DNA from: Solwaraspora sp. WMMA2056 | GTDB taxonomy: Bacteria > Actinomycetota > Actinomycetes > Mycobacteriales > Micromonosporaceae | Assembly (NCBI RefSeq): GCF_030345095.1 | Contig: NZ_CP128360.1 | Coordinates: 1,054,001-1,118,000 of the forward strand | Direction: 5' to 3' | Length of the DNA: 64,000 bases | Part shown: positions 17,205 to 26,431 of the stretch, in pieces | How the letters are laid out: every line of letters begins with the position of its first letter | Numbering within the stretch: the first letter of the stretch is position 1 | Program-made: the position numbers and the translations under genes | The notes under the pieces: generated by a model | Databases searched by the model: none | Seen by the model: only the letters and a program-made list of their open reading frames with translations | What the model was told of the DNA's origin: nothing

Positions 17205-18284
17205 TCAGCGCTCGATCTTGTTGGCGATGAAGTCCTCGACGGCCTGCCGTGCGTCGTGGTCGGCGTACTGCTCCGGCGGCGACTTCATGAAGTAGGAGGA
17301 GGCCGAGAGGATCGGGCCGCCGACGCCGCGGTCCAGGGCGATCTTCGCGGCGCGCAGCGCGTCGATGATCACACCGGCGGAGTTGGGCGAGTCCCAGACC
17401 TCCAGCTTGAGCTCGGCGTTGAGCGGCGTGTCGCCGAAGGAACGACCTTCCAGCCGGATGTACGCCCACTTGCGGTCGTCGAGCCACGGCACGTGGTCGG
17501 ACGGCCCGATGTGTACGTCGCTCTTGGCCATCTCGTGGGGCACCTGGGAGGTGACCGACTGGGTCTTGGAGATCTTCTTGGAGACCAGCCGGGTGCGCTC
17601 CAACATGTTCATGAAGTCCATGTTGCCGCCGAAGTTGAGCTGGTAGGTCCGCAGCAGCTCGACGCCGCGGTCCTCGAAGAGCTTGGCCAGGGCACGGTGC
17701 ACGATGGTCGCGCCGACCTGGCTCTTGATGTCGTCGCCGACGATCGGCAGCCCGGCGTCGGTGAACTTCTGCGCCCAGGTCGGGTCCGAGGCGATGAAGA
17801 CCGGCAGGGCGTTGACGAACGCACAGCCGGCGTCGATGGCGGCCTGGGCGTAGTACCGGGCGGCCTGCTCGGAGCCGACCGGCAGGTAGCAGACGACGAC
17901 CTCGGCGCGGGCGTCCCGCAGGGCCTGGGCGACGTCCACCGGCTGCTGGTCGGATTCCTGGATCATCTCCTGGTAGTACTCGCCGACCCCGTCGAAGGTG
18001 GGGCCGCGCTGCACCAGCACCCCGGTGGGGGGTACGTCGCAGAAGCTGATCGTGTTGTTCTCGCTGGCGTTGATCGCCTCGGCGAGGTCCATGCCGACCT
18101 TCTTGGCGTCCACGTCGAACGCCGCGACGAACTCCACGTCCGAGACGTGGTAGTCGCCGAAGGTGACGTGCATGAGACCCGGGACGCGGTCGGTGGGGTC
18201 GGCGCCGCGGTAGTACTCCACGCCCTGGACCAGGGACGAGGCGCAGTTTCCGACACCGACGATGGCGACGCGGACGGAGCCCAT
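17205..18284 (-). CDS. ino1: Inositol-3-phosphate synthase
   Basis: A 359-residue enzyme converting glucose-6-phosphate to 1L-myo-inositol-3-phosphate with NAD+. It is the first step to phosphatidylinositol lipids and mycothiol. The NAD-binding start is [20 protein letters not shown]. Catalytic-region segments typical of actinobacterial Ino1 are visible: [51 protein letters not shown] and [23 protein letters not shown] at 18284 has GGAGG ten bases upstream. It sits 23 bases downstream of a padR gene, as in M. tuberculosis (Rv0046c/Rv0047c). Confidence 0.95.
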   Translation of the reverse strand: MGSVRVAIVGVGNCASSLVQGVEYYRGADPTDRVPGLMHVTFGDYHVSDVEFVAAFDVDAKKVGMDLAEAINASENNTISFCDVPPTGVLVQRGPTFDGVGEYYQEMIQESDQQPVDVAQALRDARAEVVVCYLPVGSEQAARYYAQAAIDAGCAFVNALPVFIASDPTWAQKFTDAGLPIVGDDIKSQVGATIVHRALAKLFEDRGVELLRTYQLNFGGNMDFMNMLERTRLVSKKISKTQSVTSQVPHEMAKSDVHIGPSDHVPWLDDRKWAYIRLEGRSFGDTPLNAELKLEVWDSPNSAGVIIDALRAAKIALDRGVGGPILSASSYFMKSPPEQYADHDARQAVEDFIANKIER

Positions 18285-18307
18285 CGCGTTTGCCTCCTTC
18301 TTGTTCG

Positions 18308-18976
18308 TCACAGCCGCTCCTGCTCGTCTCCGGGTTGTCCGGGCGGAGCTTCCCTGGTCGGTCCAGGCGGAGGCGGTTCGCTTGCTGCGGGTTCGGATTT
18401 CGTGGGTTCGTGGTGGCCGGTGCGTGGGGCCCGACCGGACCGCTCGTTGGCGATCAGCTCCTCCAGCCACCGCACCTCGCGTTCACAGGCGTCGAGGCCG
18501 TGCCGTTGGAGTTCGAGGGTGTACGCGTCGAGGCGTTCGGCGGCGCGGCCGAGCACGTCGCGGAGACCTTCCCTACGTTCCTCGATCTTGCGTCGCCGGC
18601 CCTCCAGGATCCGCAGCCGGGTGGCCCGGTCGGTCCGGGAGAAGAAGGCGAAGTGCACGCCGAACCCGGTGTCCTCGTAGGTTTCCGGGCCGGTCTGGGC
18701 GATCAGTTCGGCGAACCGCTCCTTGCCCTCGGCGGTGATGGTGTAGACGACCCGGCCGCGGCGGCTGGTCAGCGCGGGGATCCCCGCCTCGGTGCCGGGC
18801 GGCTCGTCGGCCTCGGCGATGAGTCCGTTGGTCTGCAGCCGGCGCAGGGTGGGGTAGAGCGACCCGTAGCTGATCGCGGCGCGGATCGCACCGAGCTTGG
18901 CGGCGAGCTCCTTGCGGAGCTCGTAGCCGTGCATCGGAGACTCCTGGAGCAGGCCGAGGATGGCGAGTTCCAGCAC
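18308..18976 (-). CDS. PadR-family transcriptional regulator
   Basis: A 222-residue PadR/Vtr regulator. The winged helix occupies about residues 1-85 ([53 protein letters not shown]). The C-terminal dimerisation helices follow at about 95-190 (Arg/Glu-rich), then a disordered Pro/Glu tail. GTG at 18976 has GGGAGGGG upstream. It is the first gene of a two-gene operon with ino1. A perfect palindrome 44 bases upstream of the start matches the ATGT...ACAT pattern known for PadR operators, pointing to autoregulation and control of inositol synthesis. Confidence 0.9.
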   Translation of the reverse strand: MLELAILGLLQESPMHGYELRKELAAKLGAIRAAISYGSLYPTLRRLQTNGLIAEADEPPGTEAGIPALTSRRGRVVYTITAEGKERFAELIAQTGPETYEDTGFGVHFAFFSRTDRATRLRILEGRRRKIEERREGLRDVLGRAAERLDAYTLELQRHGLDACEREVRWLEELIANERSGRAPRTGHHEPTKSEPAASEPPPPGPTREAPPGQPGDEQERL

Positions 18977-19019
18977 GCCGCACCCCTCCCACCAGGTCGT
19001 CTTCTCCGGTTCACCGGCT

Positions 19020-19042
19020 CGATGTATCGCACCGATACATCG
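19020..19042. promoter_or_regulatory. Palindromic PadR-type operator
   Basis: CGATGTATCG (19020-19029), three bases, CGATACATCG (19033-19042): a perfect dyad containing ATGT and ACAT half-sites, upstream of padR-ino1 and 111 bases before the divergent DUF5318 gene. Binding by the adjacent PadR is inferred. Confidence 0.7.
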
Positions 19043-19152
19043 TCACGGTAGACGGGATTCCGACAACGGGCAAACTGTTCCTGAGCACCCGTACGACTAC
19101 TGATCGTGACGGCAGTCGCCAATGTCAACCTGGACCGCGTACCCTCGGGGCC

Positions 19153-19611
19153 ATGCGTTCGCAGCGGCAGATCGTCGACTACTCGCTCCAGCGGCGAGCA
19201 GTGCTGCGCGAGGTCCACTCCGGCCGGGTCGGCGCCTACGAGGTCTGTGACGCCTCGCCGTACCTGAAGAACGCCGCCCGGTTCCACGGCGAGCCGACCG
19301 ACCAGCGCTGCCCGATCTGCCGCCGTGAGAACCTCATCCACGTGCACTACATCTACGGCGACGAGCTGAAGCAGTCCGCCGGGCAGGCCCGCAACCGGGC
19401 CGAGCTCTCCCTGCTCGCGATGACGCTGCGTGAGTTCCAGGTGTACGTCGTCGAGGTGTGCCGCCTGTGCAACTGGAACCATCTGGTCGAGCAGTACCTG
19501 CTCGGCCGGGACGGGCTCGGCGCTGGCGACAGTGGTTCGCCGGCCGGCGCGGCGCTGGCGGTGGCCGGCGGCATGTCGATGGGCCAACGAAGGCGAGAGA
19601 CCGACCGATGA
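19153..19611 (+). CDS. DUF5318 family zinc-binding-like protein
   Basis: A 152-residue conserved actinobacterial protein of unknown function, matching the place of M. tuberculosis Rv0049 between the ino1/padR pair and ponA1. It has two CxxC-type pairs, CPICRR near residues 56-59 and CRLCNW near 105-108, suggesting one structural zinc site. It begins MRSQRQIVDYSLQRRAVLRE. The C-terminal 35 residues are Gly/Ala-rich and variable. It is divergent from padR and could share the palindrome-containing promoter region. No catalytic residues are evident. Confidence 0.85.
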   Translation: MRSQRQIVDYSLQRRAVLREVHSGRVGAYEVCDASPYLKNAARFHGEPTDQRCPICRRENLIHVHYIYGDELKQSAGQARNRAELSLLAMTLREFQVYVVEVCRLCNWNHLVEQYLLGRDGLGAGDSGSPAGAALAVAGGMSMGQRRRETDR

Positions 19612-19805
19612 ACCACCTTGCCCGGCCGCTGCGTAGGCACCAGAGAGTGGGCAGGGCAATGTAAATGGTTAACCGGACAAGTCACGATATTTCTGATGAA
19701 GTGGCTTTCGGCTGCTGGTGCCGCTGCGGTGCCGGCAGTGGGCCAACTCACGGCAGACCGGTGGTGTCGCAGCCGCGCATCACCGCAACCGGCAGGGTGT
19801 GACAC

Positions 19806-22769
19806 ATGAACTCGTACGGCGAACCCCACTCCGCCTCCGGGCGTGCCTATGGATCAGGCACCGGCGGCGGATACGGATCAGAGCCGGATGACCACCGCTG
19901 GAGCCACGGCCCGGACGATGCCGGACAGGCACGTTCCCGCGCCCGGCGGGCCGACGCGGACGCCGGATGGCACGGCGGCGACGCCCCCGCCGGGCCGGGT
20001 ACGCCCGGCCGGGCCTCGGTCGGTGGCAGCGCCCCGGTCAGCGGCGGCCGCGCCTCGGTCGGTGGCAGCGCCCCGGTCAGCGGCGGCCGCGCCTCGGTCG
20101 GTGGCAGCGCCCCGGCGGGTCGGGCCTCGGCGGGTCGGGCCTCGGTCGGTGGTTCGGCGGGCCGCGCCTCGGTCGGCGGCGTGGCCCCGGTCAGCGGTGG
20201 CCGCGCCTCGGTCGGTGGGGTGGCCCCGGTCAGCGGCAGCGCGTCCGTCGGTGGCAGCGCCGGCCGCGCCGGAGTCGGCCGGGCGACGGTCGGGCGGGCC
20301 AGCGTACGCCCGGTCTCGCCTGCCGGCGGATTCGGCGGCGGTCCCGGCGGCCCGGACGGGCCGGGTGGGCCCGGCGGACCCGGCGGACCGGGTGGTCCCG
20401 GCGGACCGGGTGGTCCCGGCGGACCGGGTCGGCGCGGCCGTGGCGGCCGCAACGATCCCGCCGCGATCAAGAAGGCCAAGCAGCGGCGGCGGATCAACCT
20501 GCTGATCGCCTCCTTCGCCATCCTGATCATGCTCACCGGTGGCGCGGTGGTCGGTGGGACCTACTACACGACCACGGTGGCCCTGCCGGAGGAGCTGCCG
20601 TTGCCGTTGGCCAGTTCGATCTACGCCAACGACGGCAACACCCGCATCGCCAAGCTCGGCGAGTTCAACCGGGTCTTCGTGCCGGTGGAGCAGATCCCGG
20701 AGCACGTGCAGCAGGCGGTCGCCTCGGCCGAGGACCGCAAGTTCTACGACCACTCCGGCATCGACTACGTCGGCATCGCCCGCGCCGCGTGGAACAACTT
20801 CACCGGCGGCAGCCGGCAGGGTGCCTCCACGATCACCCAGCAGTACGCGCGTAACGCGATGGACCTGCAGGAGGTCTCCTACGCGCGGAAGGTCCGTGAG
20901 GCGGTGCTCGCCTCGAAGCTGAACGACAAGTACGAAAAGCACGAGATCATGGGGTTCTACCTGAACACCATCTACTTCGGCCGGGGCGCGTACGGCATCG
21001 AGGCCGCCGCCCAGCAGTACTTCGGCAAGTCGGTCGCCGACCTGTCGGTCGCCGAAGGTGCGGTGATCGCCGCCGTGATCAAGCAGCCCGAGCCGGACGC
21101 CACCACCGGTCACCAGGGCTTCGACCCGGCGGTCAACGAGGCCGAGGCCCAGGGGCGTTGGGGCTACGTGCTCGACGGCATGGTGGAGAAGGGCTGGCTG
21201 CCAGCTGCCGAACGACCGACCGAGTACCCCGAGGTCAAGGTGGTCGACCCGAACAGCTGCATCATCGACTGTGGGATCAACACGCCGGAAGGCAACGTGA
21301 TCAACTATGTCCGGGACGAGATGGTGCAGCTGGGCATCTGCACCCCGGACACCTGTTCCGCCGAGCTCCGGCAGGGCGGTTACAAGATCACGACGACGAT
21401 CGACCCGAAGATGCAGGACGCGCTGGAGAAGGCCATCTGGCGGCAGGCCGAGGGCTCGGCGATGGACGGCCAGCCGGAGAACCTGATGGCGGCGATGGTC
21501 GCGATCGAGCCCAGCACCGGCCGGGTGCTCGCCTACTTCGGCGGCGACAACGGCACCGGCCACGACTACGCCGGGCGCAACTACGAGAACGGCCAGTGGA
21601 CCGGCGGTCACTCGCCCGGCTCGACGTTCAAGATCTACACCCTGGCCGCCGCGCTGGACAACGACATCTCGGTCGACTCGCGGTGGACCGCCAAGCCGTT
21701 CAAGGTCGAGGGCACCGAGATCGAGGTGCAGAACGCCGGCCGCAACGCCAGCTGCGGTGAGTACTGCACGCTCGAAGAGTCCACCGTCCAGTCGTACAAC
21801 GTGCCGTTCTACCACGTCACGGAGCAGATCGGCGCGGACAAGGTCGTCGGCATGGCCAAGGCCGCCGGCATCAACACGATGTGGAACACCGCCGACAACA
21901 AGCCCTACGACCTGACGAGCGTCGACCCCAAGGAGGTCGCGCCGTCGCCGTTCTTCAACGTCGTCGGGTACGGGCAGTACCCCGTGACGGTGCTCGACCA
22001 CGCCAACGGGGTGGCCACCCTGGCCAACCGGGGTGTCTACAACAAGGCCCACTTCGTGGTCTCGGTCGAGCAGAAGAACCTCACCACCGGCGAGTGGCTC
22101 AACGTCGGTGGCGAGCAGCTCAAGCCGGAGCAGCGGATCCGGCAGGAGGTCGTCGCGGACCTCACCGACGTACTGACCAAGATCCCCGACAACATCAACA
22201 AGGATCTCAGCGGCGGGCGGGCCGTCGCCGGCAAGACCGGTACCTGGGAGCTCGACGAATCCAGCGGCGAGAACGGTGACGCCTGGATGGTCGGCTACAC
22301 CCCGCAGATCGCCGCCGCCGTCTGGGTCGGCAACGTCGGAGACCGCAAGGCGATCCGCGACAAGAACAACAACAAGATCGGCGGTAGCGGGCTGCCCGCC
22401 ACCATCTGGCAGCGGTTCATGAACGAGGCGCACAAGGGCATGGACCTGGAGCGCTTCCCGGCGGCCCGGCAGATCGGCAGCGTCGACGCCGGCAACGGCA
22501 AGTCGCCGGCCCCACCGACACCGGAGCCGGGCCGGGGCGGCGTCTGTGACGGGCCGTTGGGCGTCATCTTCTGCCCCGACGGCACCCCGCCGGCCAACGG
22601 CCAGGGCAACAACGGTGGCCAGGGCAACAACGGCGGCCAGGGCAACGGTGACAACGGTGACGGCACCGATCCCAACAGCGGAGGGCAGGACGGCGGCGGC
22701 GACGGCACCGGATTCAACTTCGGTGGCGGTGGCGGCGGCGTGACGACGCTGCCGACCCCGACCGGCTGA
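19806..22769 (+). CDS. ponA: Class A penicillin-binding protein (glycosyltransferase/transpeptidase)
   Basis: A 987-residue bifunctional peptidoglycan synthase. The cytosolic N-terminus (about 1-228) is Gly/Ser/Arg-rich with tandem repeats and a collagen-like GGP run. A transmembrane helix lies at about 230-255. The GT51 domain has the catalytic ASAEDRKFYDHSGIDYVG (about 303-320) and QGASTITQQYARNAM. The transpeptidase has SPGSTFKIYTLAAAL (SxxK, about 604), QSYNVPFYH (SxN) and AGKTGTWELD (KTG, about 809). The C-terminal tail (Asn/Gly/Gln-rich) lacks a PASTA domain. It is the ponA1/Rv0050 counterpart. A very strong hairpin follows the stop. Confidence 0.96.
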   Translation: MNSYGEPHSASGRAYGSGTGGGYGSEPDDHRWSHGPDDAGQARSRARRADADAGWHGGDAPAGPGTPGRASVGGSAPVSGGRASVGGSAPVSGGRASVGGSAPAGRASAGRASVGGSAGRASVGGVAPVSGGRASVGGVAPVSGSASVGGSAGRAGVGRATVGRASVRPVSPAGGFGGGPGGPDGPGGPGGPGGPGGPGGPGGPGGPGRRGRGGRNDPAAIKKAKQRRRINLLIASFAILIMLTGGAVVGGTYYTTTVALPEELPLPLASSIYANDGNTRIAKLGEFNRVFVPVEQIPEHVQQAVASAEDRKFYDHSGIDYVGIARAAWNNFTGGSRQGASTITQQYARNAMDLQEVSYARKVREAVLASKLNDKYEKHEIMGFYLNTIYFGRGAYGIEAAAQQYFGKSVADLSVAEGAVIAAVIKQPEPDATTGHQGFDPAVNEAEAQGRWGYVLDGMVEKGWLPAAERPTEYPEVKVVDPNSCIIDCGINTPEGNVINYVRDEMVQLGICTPDTCSAELRQGGYKITTTIDPKMQDALEKAIWRQAEGSAMDGQPENLMAAMVAIEPSTGRVLAYFGGDNGTGHDYAGRNYENGQWTGGHSPGSTFKIYTLAAALDNDISVDSRWTAKPFKVEGTEIEVQNAGRNASCGEYCTLEESTVQSYNVPFYHVTEQIGADKVVGMAKAAGINTMWNTADNKPYDLTSVDPKEVAPSPFFNVVGYGQYPVTVLDHANGVATLANRGVYNKAHFVVSVEQKNLTTGEWLNVGGEQLKPEQRIRQEVVADLTDVLTKIPDNINKDLSGGRAVAGKTGTWELDESSGENGDAWMVGYTPQIAAAVWVGNVGDRKAIRDKNNNKIGGSGLPATIWQRFMNEAHKGMDLERFPAARQIGSVDAGNGKSPAPPTPEPGRGGVCDGPLGVIFCPDGTPPANGQGNNGGQGNNGGQGNGDNGDGTDPNSGGQDGGGDGTGFNFGGGGGGVTTLPTPTG
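20011..20430 (+). repeat. In-frame tandem repeats in the PBP N-terminus
   Basis: Repeated GRASVGGSAPVSG-like units of 39-40 bases (about 20011-20245) precede a run of GGPGGPGGP triplets (about 20340-20430). All copies stay in frame. They encode the cytosolic disordered tail and are likely to vary in copy number between strains. Confidence 0.8.
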
Positions 22770-22795
22770 CGACGCCCGCACGGGCCCCGCACCAG

Positions 22796-22846
22796 CACCG
22801 GTGGCCGGCGGCCAGGTCAGGTCGACCTGGCCGCCGGCCACCGGTG
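22796..22846. terminator. Strong hairpin terminator after the PBP gene
   Basis: Perfect 23-bp arms at 22796-22818 and 22824-22846 (beginning CACCGGTGGCCGGCGG) flank the five-base loop AGGTC. It lies 27 bases after the PBP stop and before the GT87 start at 22919. Confidence 0.8.
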
Positions 22847-22918
22847 TCTGAGCCGGTCACGACGACATGCCGGACGCGGGCAGACGAAAGGCAGTCGGGT
22901 ACGGCAGGATTCCTGTTC

Positions 22919-24547
22919 ATGAGCGTGCAGCCACCGAACAGCATCGATGAAGCTCAGCGCGACGAGCCAGTCGGGCAGCCCGGCACCGGCACCGGCGTCG
23001 ATCCGGACGCGGCACCGGTCGACTACCCGTCCCGGGCCGACGGCTTCGTCCGCGGCCTCTCCGAGGCCATCGGTGGCCCACTCGGCCGGCACGCGGCCGG
23101 GCAGGACGTGGTCGCCGCCCGTACCGGACGGTTCTGGACCGCCGCCCGGGTGGTGCTGGCGCTGATCTGCCTCAGCCTGGCGGCGCACTGGGTGCAGAAA
23201 TCGCCCTGCATGGACGGAGGCTGGCACAGCAACGTCCAGTACACCCGGTTCTGCTACACCGACGTCCTCGCCCTCTACTACGCCGAAGGGCTCAACGAAG
23301 GCAAGGTCCCCTACCTGGACCACCCCGTCGAGTACCCGGTGGTGACCGGCTACTTCATGGGCGTACTCGGTCTGCCGGTGCACGCGCTCGGTGCCGACCG
23401 GCCCGACCTCAACCAGGCGATGTGGTTCTACAACGCCAACGCGTTGGTGCTCTGCGCGCTCGCGGTGGCGGCGGTGGCGACGATCCTGGCGCTGCGCCGC
23501 CGCCGACCATGGGACGCCGCCATGTTCGCGCTCGCCCCGGCCCTGGTGCTGACCGCCACCGTCAACTGGGACATGCTGCCGATCGCCTTCGCCGCGTTCG
23601 GCCTCTACGCCTGGGCCAGGAAACGCCCGGTGCTCGCCGGCATCCTGCTCGGCATCGGCGGCGCCGCCAAGATGTGGCCGCTGTTCCTGCTCGGACCGAT
23701 CCTGGTGCTCGGCCTGCGGTCGGCCCGGATCCGGGCGACGGCCACGGCGATCGCCGTGGCGGTGGCCACCGTCGTCGCCGTCAACCTGCCCGTCTACCTC
23801 TGGGCCAACGACGGCTGGCGGCGGTTCTTCGAGCTCAACTCGGAGCGGCCGATCGACTGGGGAACGCTCTGGTACATCGGGCGCTACCTCGACGGCAAGT
23901 GGGCCGCCGGCGCACCCGGCGACCAGGGCCCGTTCCAGTGGCTCAGCGCGAACATCCCGACCCTCAACACCCTGTCGTACGTCCTGTTCGGCCTGGCCTG
24001 CGTCGGCGTCGGAGCGCTGGCGCTGCTCGCCCCGCGCCGGCCCCGGCTCGCCGCGCTGGCCTTCCTGGTCGTCGCCGCGTTCCTGATCTTCAGCAAGGTG
24101 TGGTCCCAGCAGTTCACCCTCTGGCTGCTGCCGCTGATCGTGCTGGCCCGGCCCCGCTGGGGCGCGTTCCTGGCCTGGCAGGCCGCCGAGGTCGGCTATT
24201 TCTTCGCCTTCTACGGCCAGCTCCTCGGTGCCACCAACGGCAGCCCGGTGATCCCCGAAGGGGTCTTCGTGCTGGCCGCCACCCTGCGGCTGGCCACCGT
24301 GGTGGCGCTGTGCGTGTTCATCATCCGTGACATTCTCGCCCCGGAGCGTGACGTGGTACGCGGCAACTACCTCGACGACCCCGACGGCGGGGTGTTCGAC
24401 GGTGCGACCGACGCGGCCTGGATCAGTTCGCTGCGCCGCTGGTTCGGCTCCGGCGGCCCAGGTGCCGGGGCACGCGCACCGTCACAGCCGGAAGACGACC
24501 GTGTCGCCGATGTCGGCGCGCTCGATGCCGAGCCCGTCAACCGGTAG
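22919..24547 (+). CDS. GT87-type integral membrane glycosyltransferase
   Basis: A 542-residue polytopic protein of the GT-C class with about 10-12 membrane segments, in the position of M. tuberculosis Rv0051. The extracytosolic loop after the first helix carries YYAEGLNEGKVPYLDHPVEY, the DHPVEYP pattern typical of these polyprenyl-phosphomannose-dependent transferases. ATG at 22919 is preferred over the earlier in-frame GTG at 22844, which lies within the terminator hairpin. The last 66 bases overlap the convergent gene. The sugar acceptor is unknown; lipoglycan or glycoprotein mannosylation is the family expectation. Confidence 0.85.
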   Translation: MSVQPPNSIDEAQRDEPVGQPGTGTGVDPDAAPVDYPSRADGFVRGLSEAIGGPLGRHAAGQDVVAARTGRFWTAARVVLALICLSLAAHWVQKSPCMDGGWHSNVQYTRFCYTDVLALYYAEGLNEGKVPYLDHPVEYPVVTGYFMGVLGLPVHALGADRPDLNQAMWFYNANALVLCALAVAAVATILALRRRRPWDAAMFALAPALVLTATVNWDMLPIAFAAFGLYAWARKRPVLAGILLGIGGAAKMWPLFLLGPILVLGLRSARIRATATAIAVAVATVVAVNLPVYLWANDGWRRFFELNSERPIDWGTLWYIGRYLDGKWAAGAPGDQGPFQWLSANIPTLNTLSYVLFGLACVGVGALALLAPRRPRLAALAFLVVAAFLIFSKVWSQQFTLWLLPLIVLARPRWGAFLAWQAAEVGYFFAFYGQLLGATNGSPVIPEGVFVLAATLRLATVVALCVFIIRDILAPERDVVRGNYLDDPDGGVFDGATDAAWISSLRRWFGSGGPGAGARAPSQPEDDRVADVGALDAEPVNR

Positions 24548-26431
24548 GTCGATCGTGGTCTGCCACGGCGTGCCGGCGACCCGGTCACGGCGCAGCACCA
24601 CCGTCCGTACCCCGAGCTCCCGCAGGTAGGAGATGCTGGCCTGGTCGGGGAAGGTCCGGGTCAACTCGCGTACCTCGGCGAGCCGGTCAGGGGTGAAGCC
24701 GCTGCCGCCGTTGACCACCGGCTGGAACCGGGTCGTCGACCAGAGCATCACGTGCTGGTCGAGGTTCTGGCCGCTGGGCAGCACCAGGATCGGGCCTTCG
24801 TCGACCCGCATGATCTGCGGCTGTTCGGGCACCTCCGGATGCGGGGTGGTGTTGAGTCCCTCGACCAGGACCAGCAGCAGCGGTAGCAGCGTGGCCAGCC
24901 GCAACCACCCGCCGGGGCGCCCGGTGACCCGCTGCCGGGCGATGTCGTCGACCCGGCGGACGAACGCCCCGACGGCGCCGGCGGCGAGGATCGCCAACAG
25001 CAGCGTCGTCCACAGCATCATCCGGCCCGGGGTACGGATCCCGTCCCAACCCGGCAGATACTCGAACAGCAGACCGTACGTGTAGGTGCCGCCGAAGAAC
25101 TCGGTGCCCATCGCGAGGATGCCGCTGAGCAGCACTCCGGCGAGCAGCAGCAGGCGCTGCCGCAGCGTCCAGATGGAGAAGACCAGCCCGGCCAGGGCCA
25201 GCGCGTACAGCACGAACCCGGGCAGCAGCGTCATCTCCGGATGCCAGGGCATGGTGGCGCGGGCGTCGGCGTGCCGGTCACCCCACAGCAGCGACTCCTG
25301 CGGCGCGGTGAAGAAGCCCACCAGCGGCGGCGAGTATGCGGCCAGGTCGTCGAGGGTGCGCGCGGCGTTGGGGTGCAGCTCGGCGACCCGGAAGTACGGG
25401 ATCGCCAGCAGTACGCCGACCGCGGCGAACAGGGCACCGCCGGCAAGATCGGTCAACAGCAGGACGGCACCGAACGGCCGGCGGGGCCGCCAGAACCAGG
25501 CGCGCCGGACGACGTACATGGTCAGGGAGACCAGGCAGACGACCGCCAGGATGTAGATGAACGGCAGCCCGATGCCGAAGCCGAGACTGATCTGCCAGGC
25601 CGCGGTCAGCCAGCCGGCCAGCGCCCAACCGATGCTGCGCCGCTGCGGGCGGTAGCCGTACCGCAGCGACCAGCCATGACCCCGGGCCAGCATGGCCAGC
25701 GCCAGCGGGATCCCGCCGTTGGAGACGATGTGCAGGTGGCCGGCCTGGGCCAGCAGCCACGGTGCGTACGCGTACGCGGCACCGCCGACCGCCGCTGCGG
25801 TACGTCCGGCACCCAGTTGCCGGATCAGCGCGTACGCGCCGAGCGTCGCCAGCGCGTGGGCGAGCACGAAGATGATGTTGTAGCGGAGGACGGCCGCGAC
25901 GGGTCCGTCCCCGATCATCCCGGCCGGGGCGTAGCCGAGGAGCGTGTCGGAGAATGCGAAACTCCACGGCTCGGGATAGAACGTGTTCGACCGCCACAGT
26001 TGGGTGGGGTCGGTCAGCAGGATGTGCCCGGACCAGGCCATCTGCCAGGCCTGCAGGGTCGGATCGAAGGTGTCCTGCGGGATCGTGTACAGCGGGTAGC
26101 GCAGGGTCGGCCAGGTCATCACCACGGCGACGACGAGGGCCGCCACGGTGGCCAGGGTCCACTCGTGGACCAGCACCCGGGCGACGGCCCGACCCGCGCG
26201 ACGAAGCCGGCCGGGCTGACGTTCCGGCTCCGGCGCGAAGGACACGAACGGGTCGGCCGGCTCAGCTGGCTTGTCGGTCTCAGCTGGCTTGTCGGTCTCA
26301 GCTGGCTTGTCGGTCTCAGCTGGCTTGTCGGGCGCGGCTGGTTCCTCGGCCTTGGTCGGCGTATCAGGCTCGGCCGGCTTGTCGGCCTTGGTCGGCTGGT
26401 CGGGAGCGGCCGTGGGGTTCTCGTCGGTCAT
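24482..26431 (-). CDS. Polytopic membrane protein, GT-C glycosyltransferase-like
   Basis: A 649-residue protein with an acidic cytosolic N-terminus (about 1-85) of Lys/Pro/Ala/Glu/Asp including ETDKPA hexapeptide repeats. About 11-12 hydrophobic segments follow, starting at VHEWTLATVAALVVAVVMTW. The first external loop (YTIPQDTFDPTLQAWQMAWS, then SNTFYPEPWSFAFSDTLLGY) has the acidic pattern of GT-C enzymes. The C-terminal 120 residues are soluble (LRELGVRTVVLRRDRV). ATG at 26431 overlaps the stop of the upstream nfo gene (ATGA). The reaction is unknown. The 3' end overlaps the convergent GT87 gene by 66 bases. Confidence 0.8.
   Translation of the reverse strand: MTDENPTAAPDQPTKADKPAEPDTPTKAEEPAAPDKPAETDKPAETDKPAETDKPAEPADPFVSFAPEPERQPGRLRRAGRAVARVLVHEWTLATVAALVVAVVMTWPTLRYPLYTIPQDTFDPTLQAWQMAWSGHILLTDPTQLWRSNTFYPEPWSFAFSDTLLGYAPAGMIGDGPVAAVLRYNIIFVLAHALATLGAYALIRQLGAGRTAAAVGGAAYAYAPWLLAQAGHLHIVSNGGIPLALAMLARGHGWSLRYGYRPQRRSIGWALAGWLTAAWQISLGFGIGLPFIYILAVVCLVSLTMYVVRRAWFWRPRRPFGAVLLLTDLAGGALFAAVGVLLAIPYFRVAELHPNAARTLDDLAAYSPPLVGFFTAPQESLLWGDRHADARATMPWHPEMTLLPGFVLYALALAGLVFSIWTLRQRLLLLAGVLLSGILAMGTEFFGGTYTYGLLFEYLPGWDGIRTPGRMMLWTTLLLAILAAGAVGAFVRRVDDIARQRVTGRPGGWLRLATLLPLLLVLVEGLNTTPHPEVPEQPQIMRVDEGPILVLPSGQNLDQHVMLWSTTRFQPVVNGGSGFTPDRLAEVRELTRTFPDQASISYLRELGVRTVVLRRDRVAGTPWQTTIDLPVDGLGIERADIGDTVVFRL
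26262..26333 (-). repeat. 18-bp tandem repeat coding for ETDKPA
   Basis: TCAGCTGGCTTGTCGGTC is repeated four times (the last copy diverged) on the plus strand, which encodes successive ETDKPA hexapeptides in the minus-strand protein. The unit is a multiple of three, so copy changes keep the frame. Confidence 0.85.

Noticed and set aside
20011-20430. Tandem repeats as intergenic regulatory DNA
   Set aside because: They are in frame within the PBP coding sequence and encode the disordered N-terminus.
19878-22841. Antisense frame of 987 residues opposite the PBP gene
   Set aside because: No recognisable motifs, and it mirrors the codon structure of the PBP frame.
26262-26333. CRISPR or similar array
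   Set aside because: The 18-bp units are back to back without spacers and encode an in-frame hexapeptide repeat.
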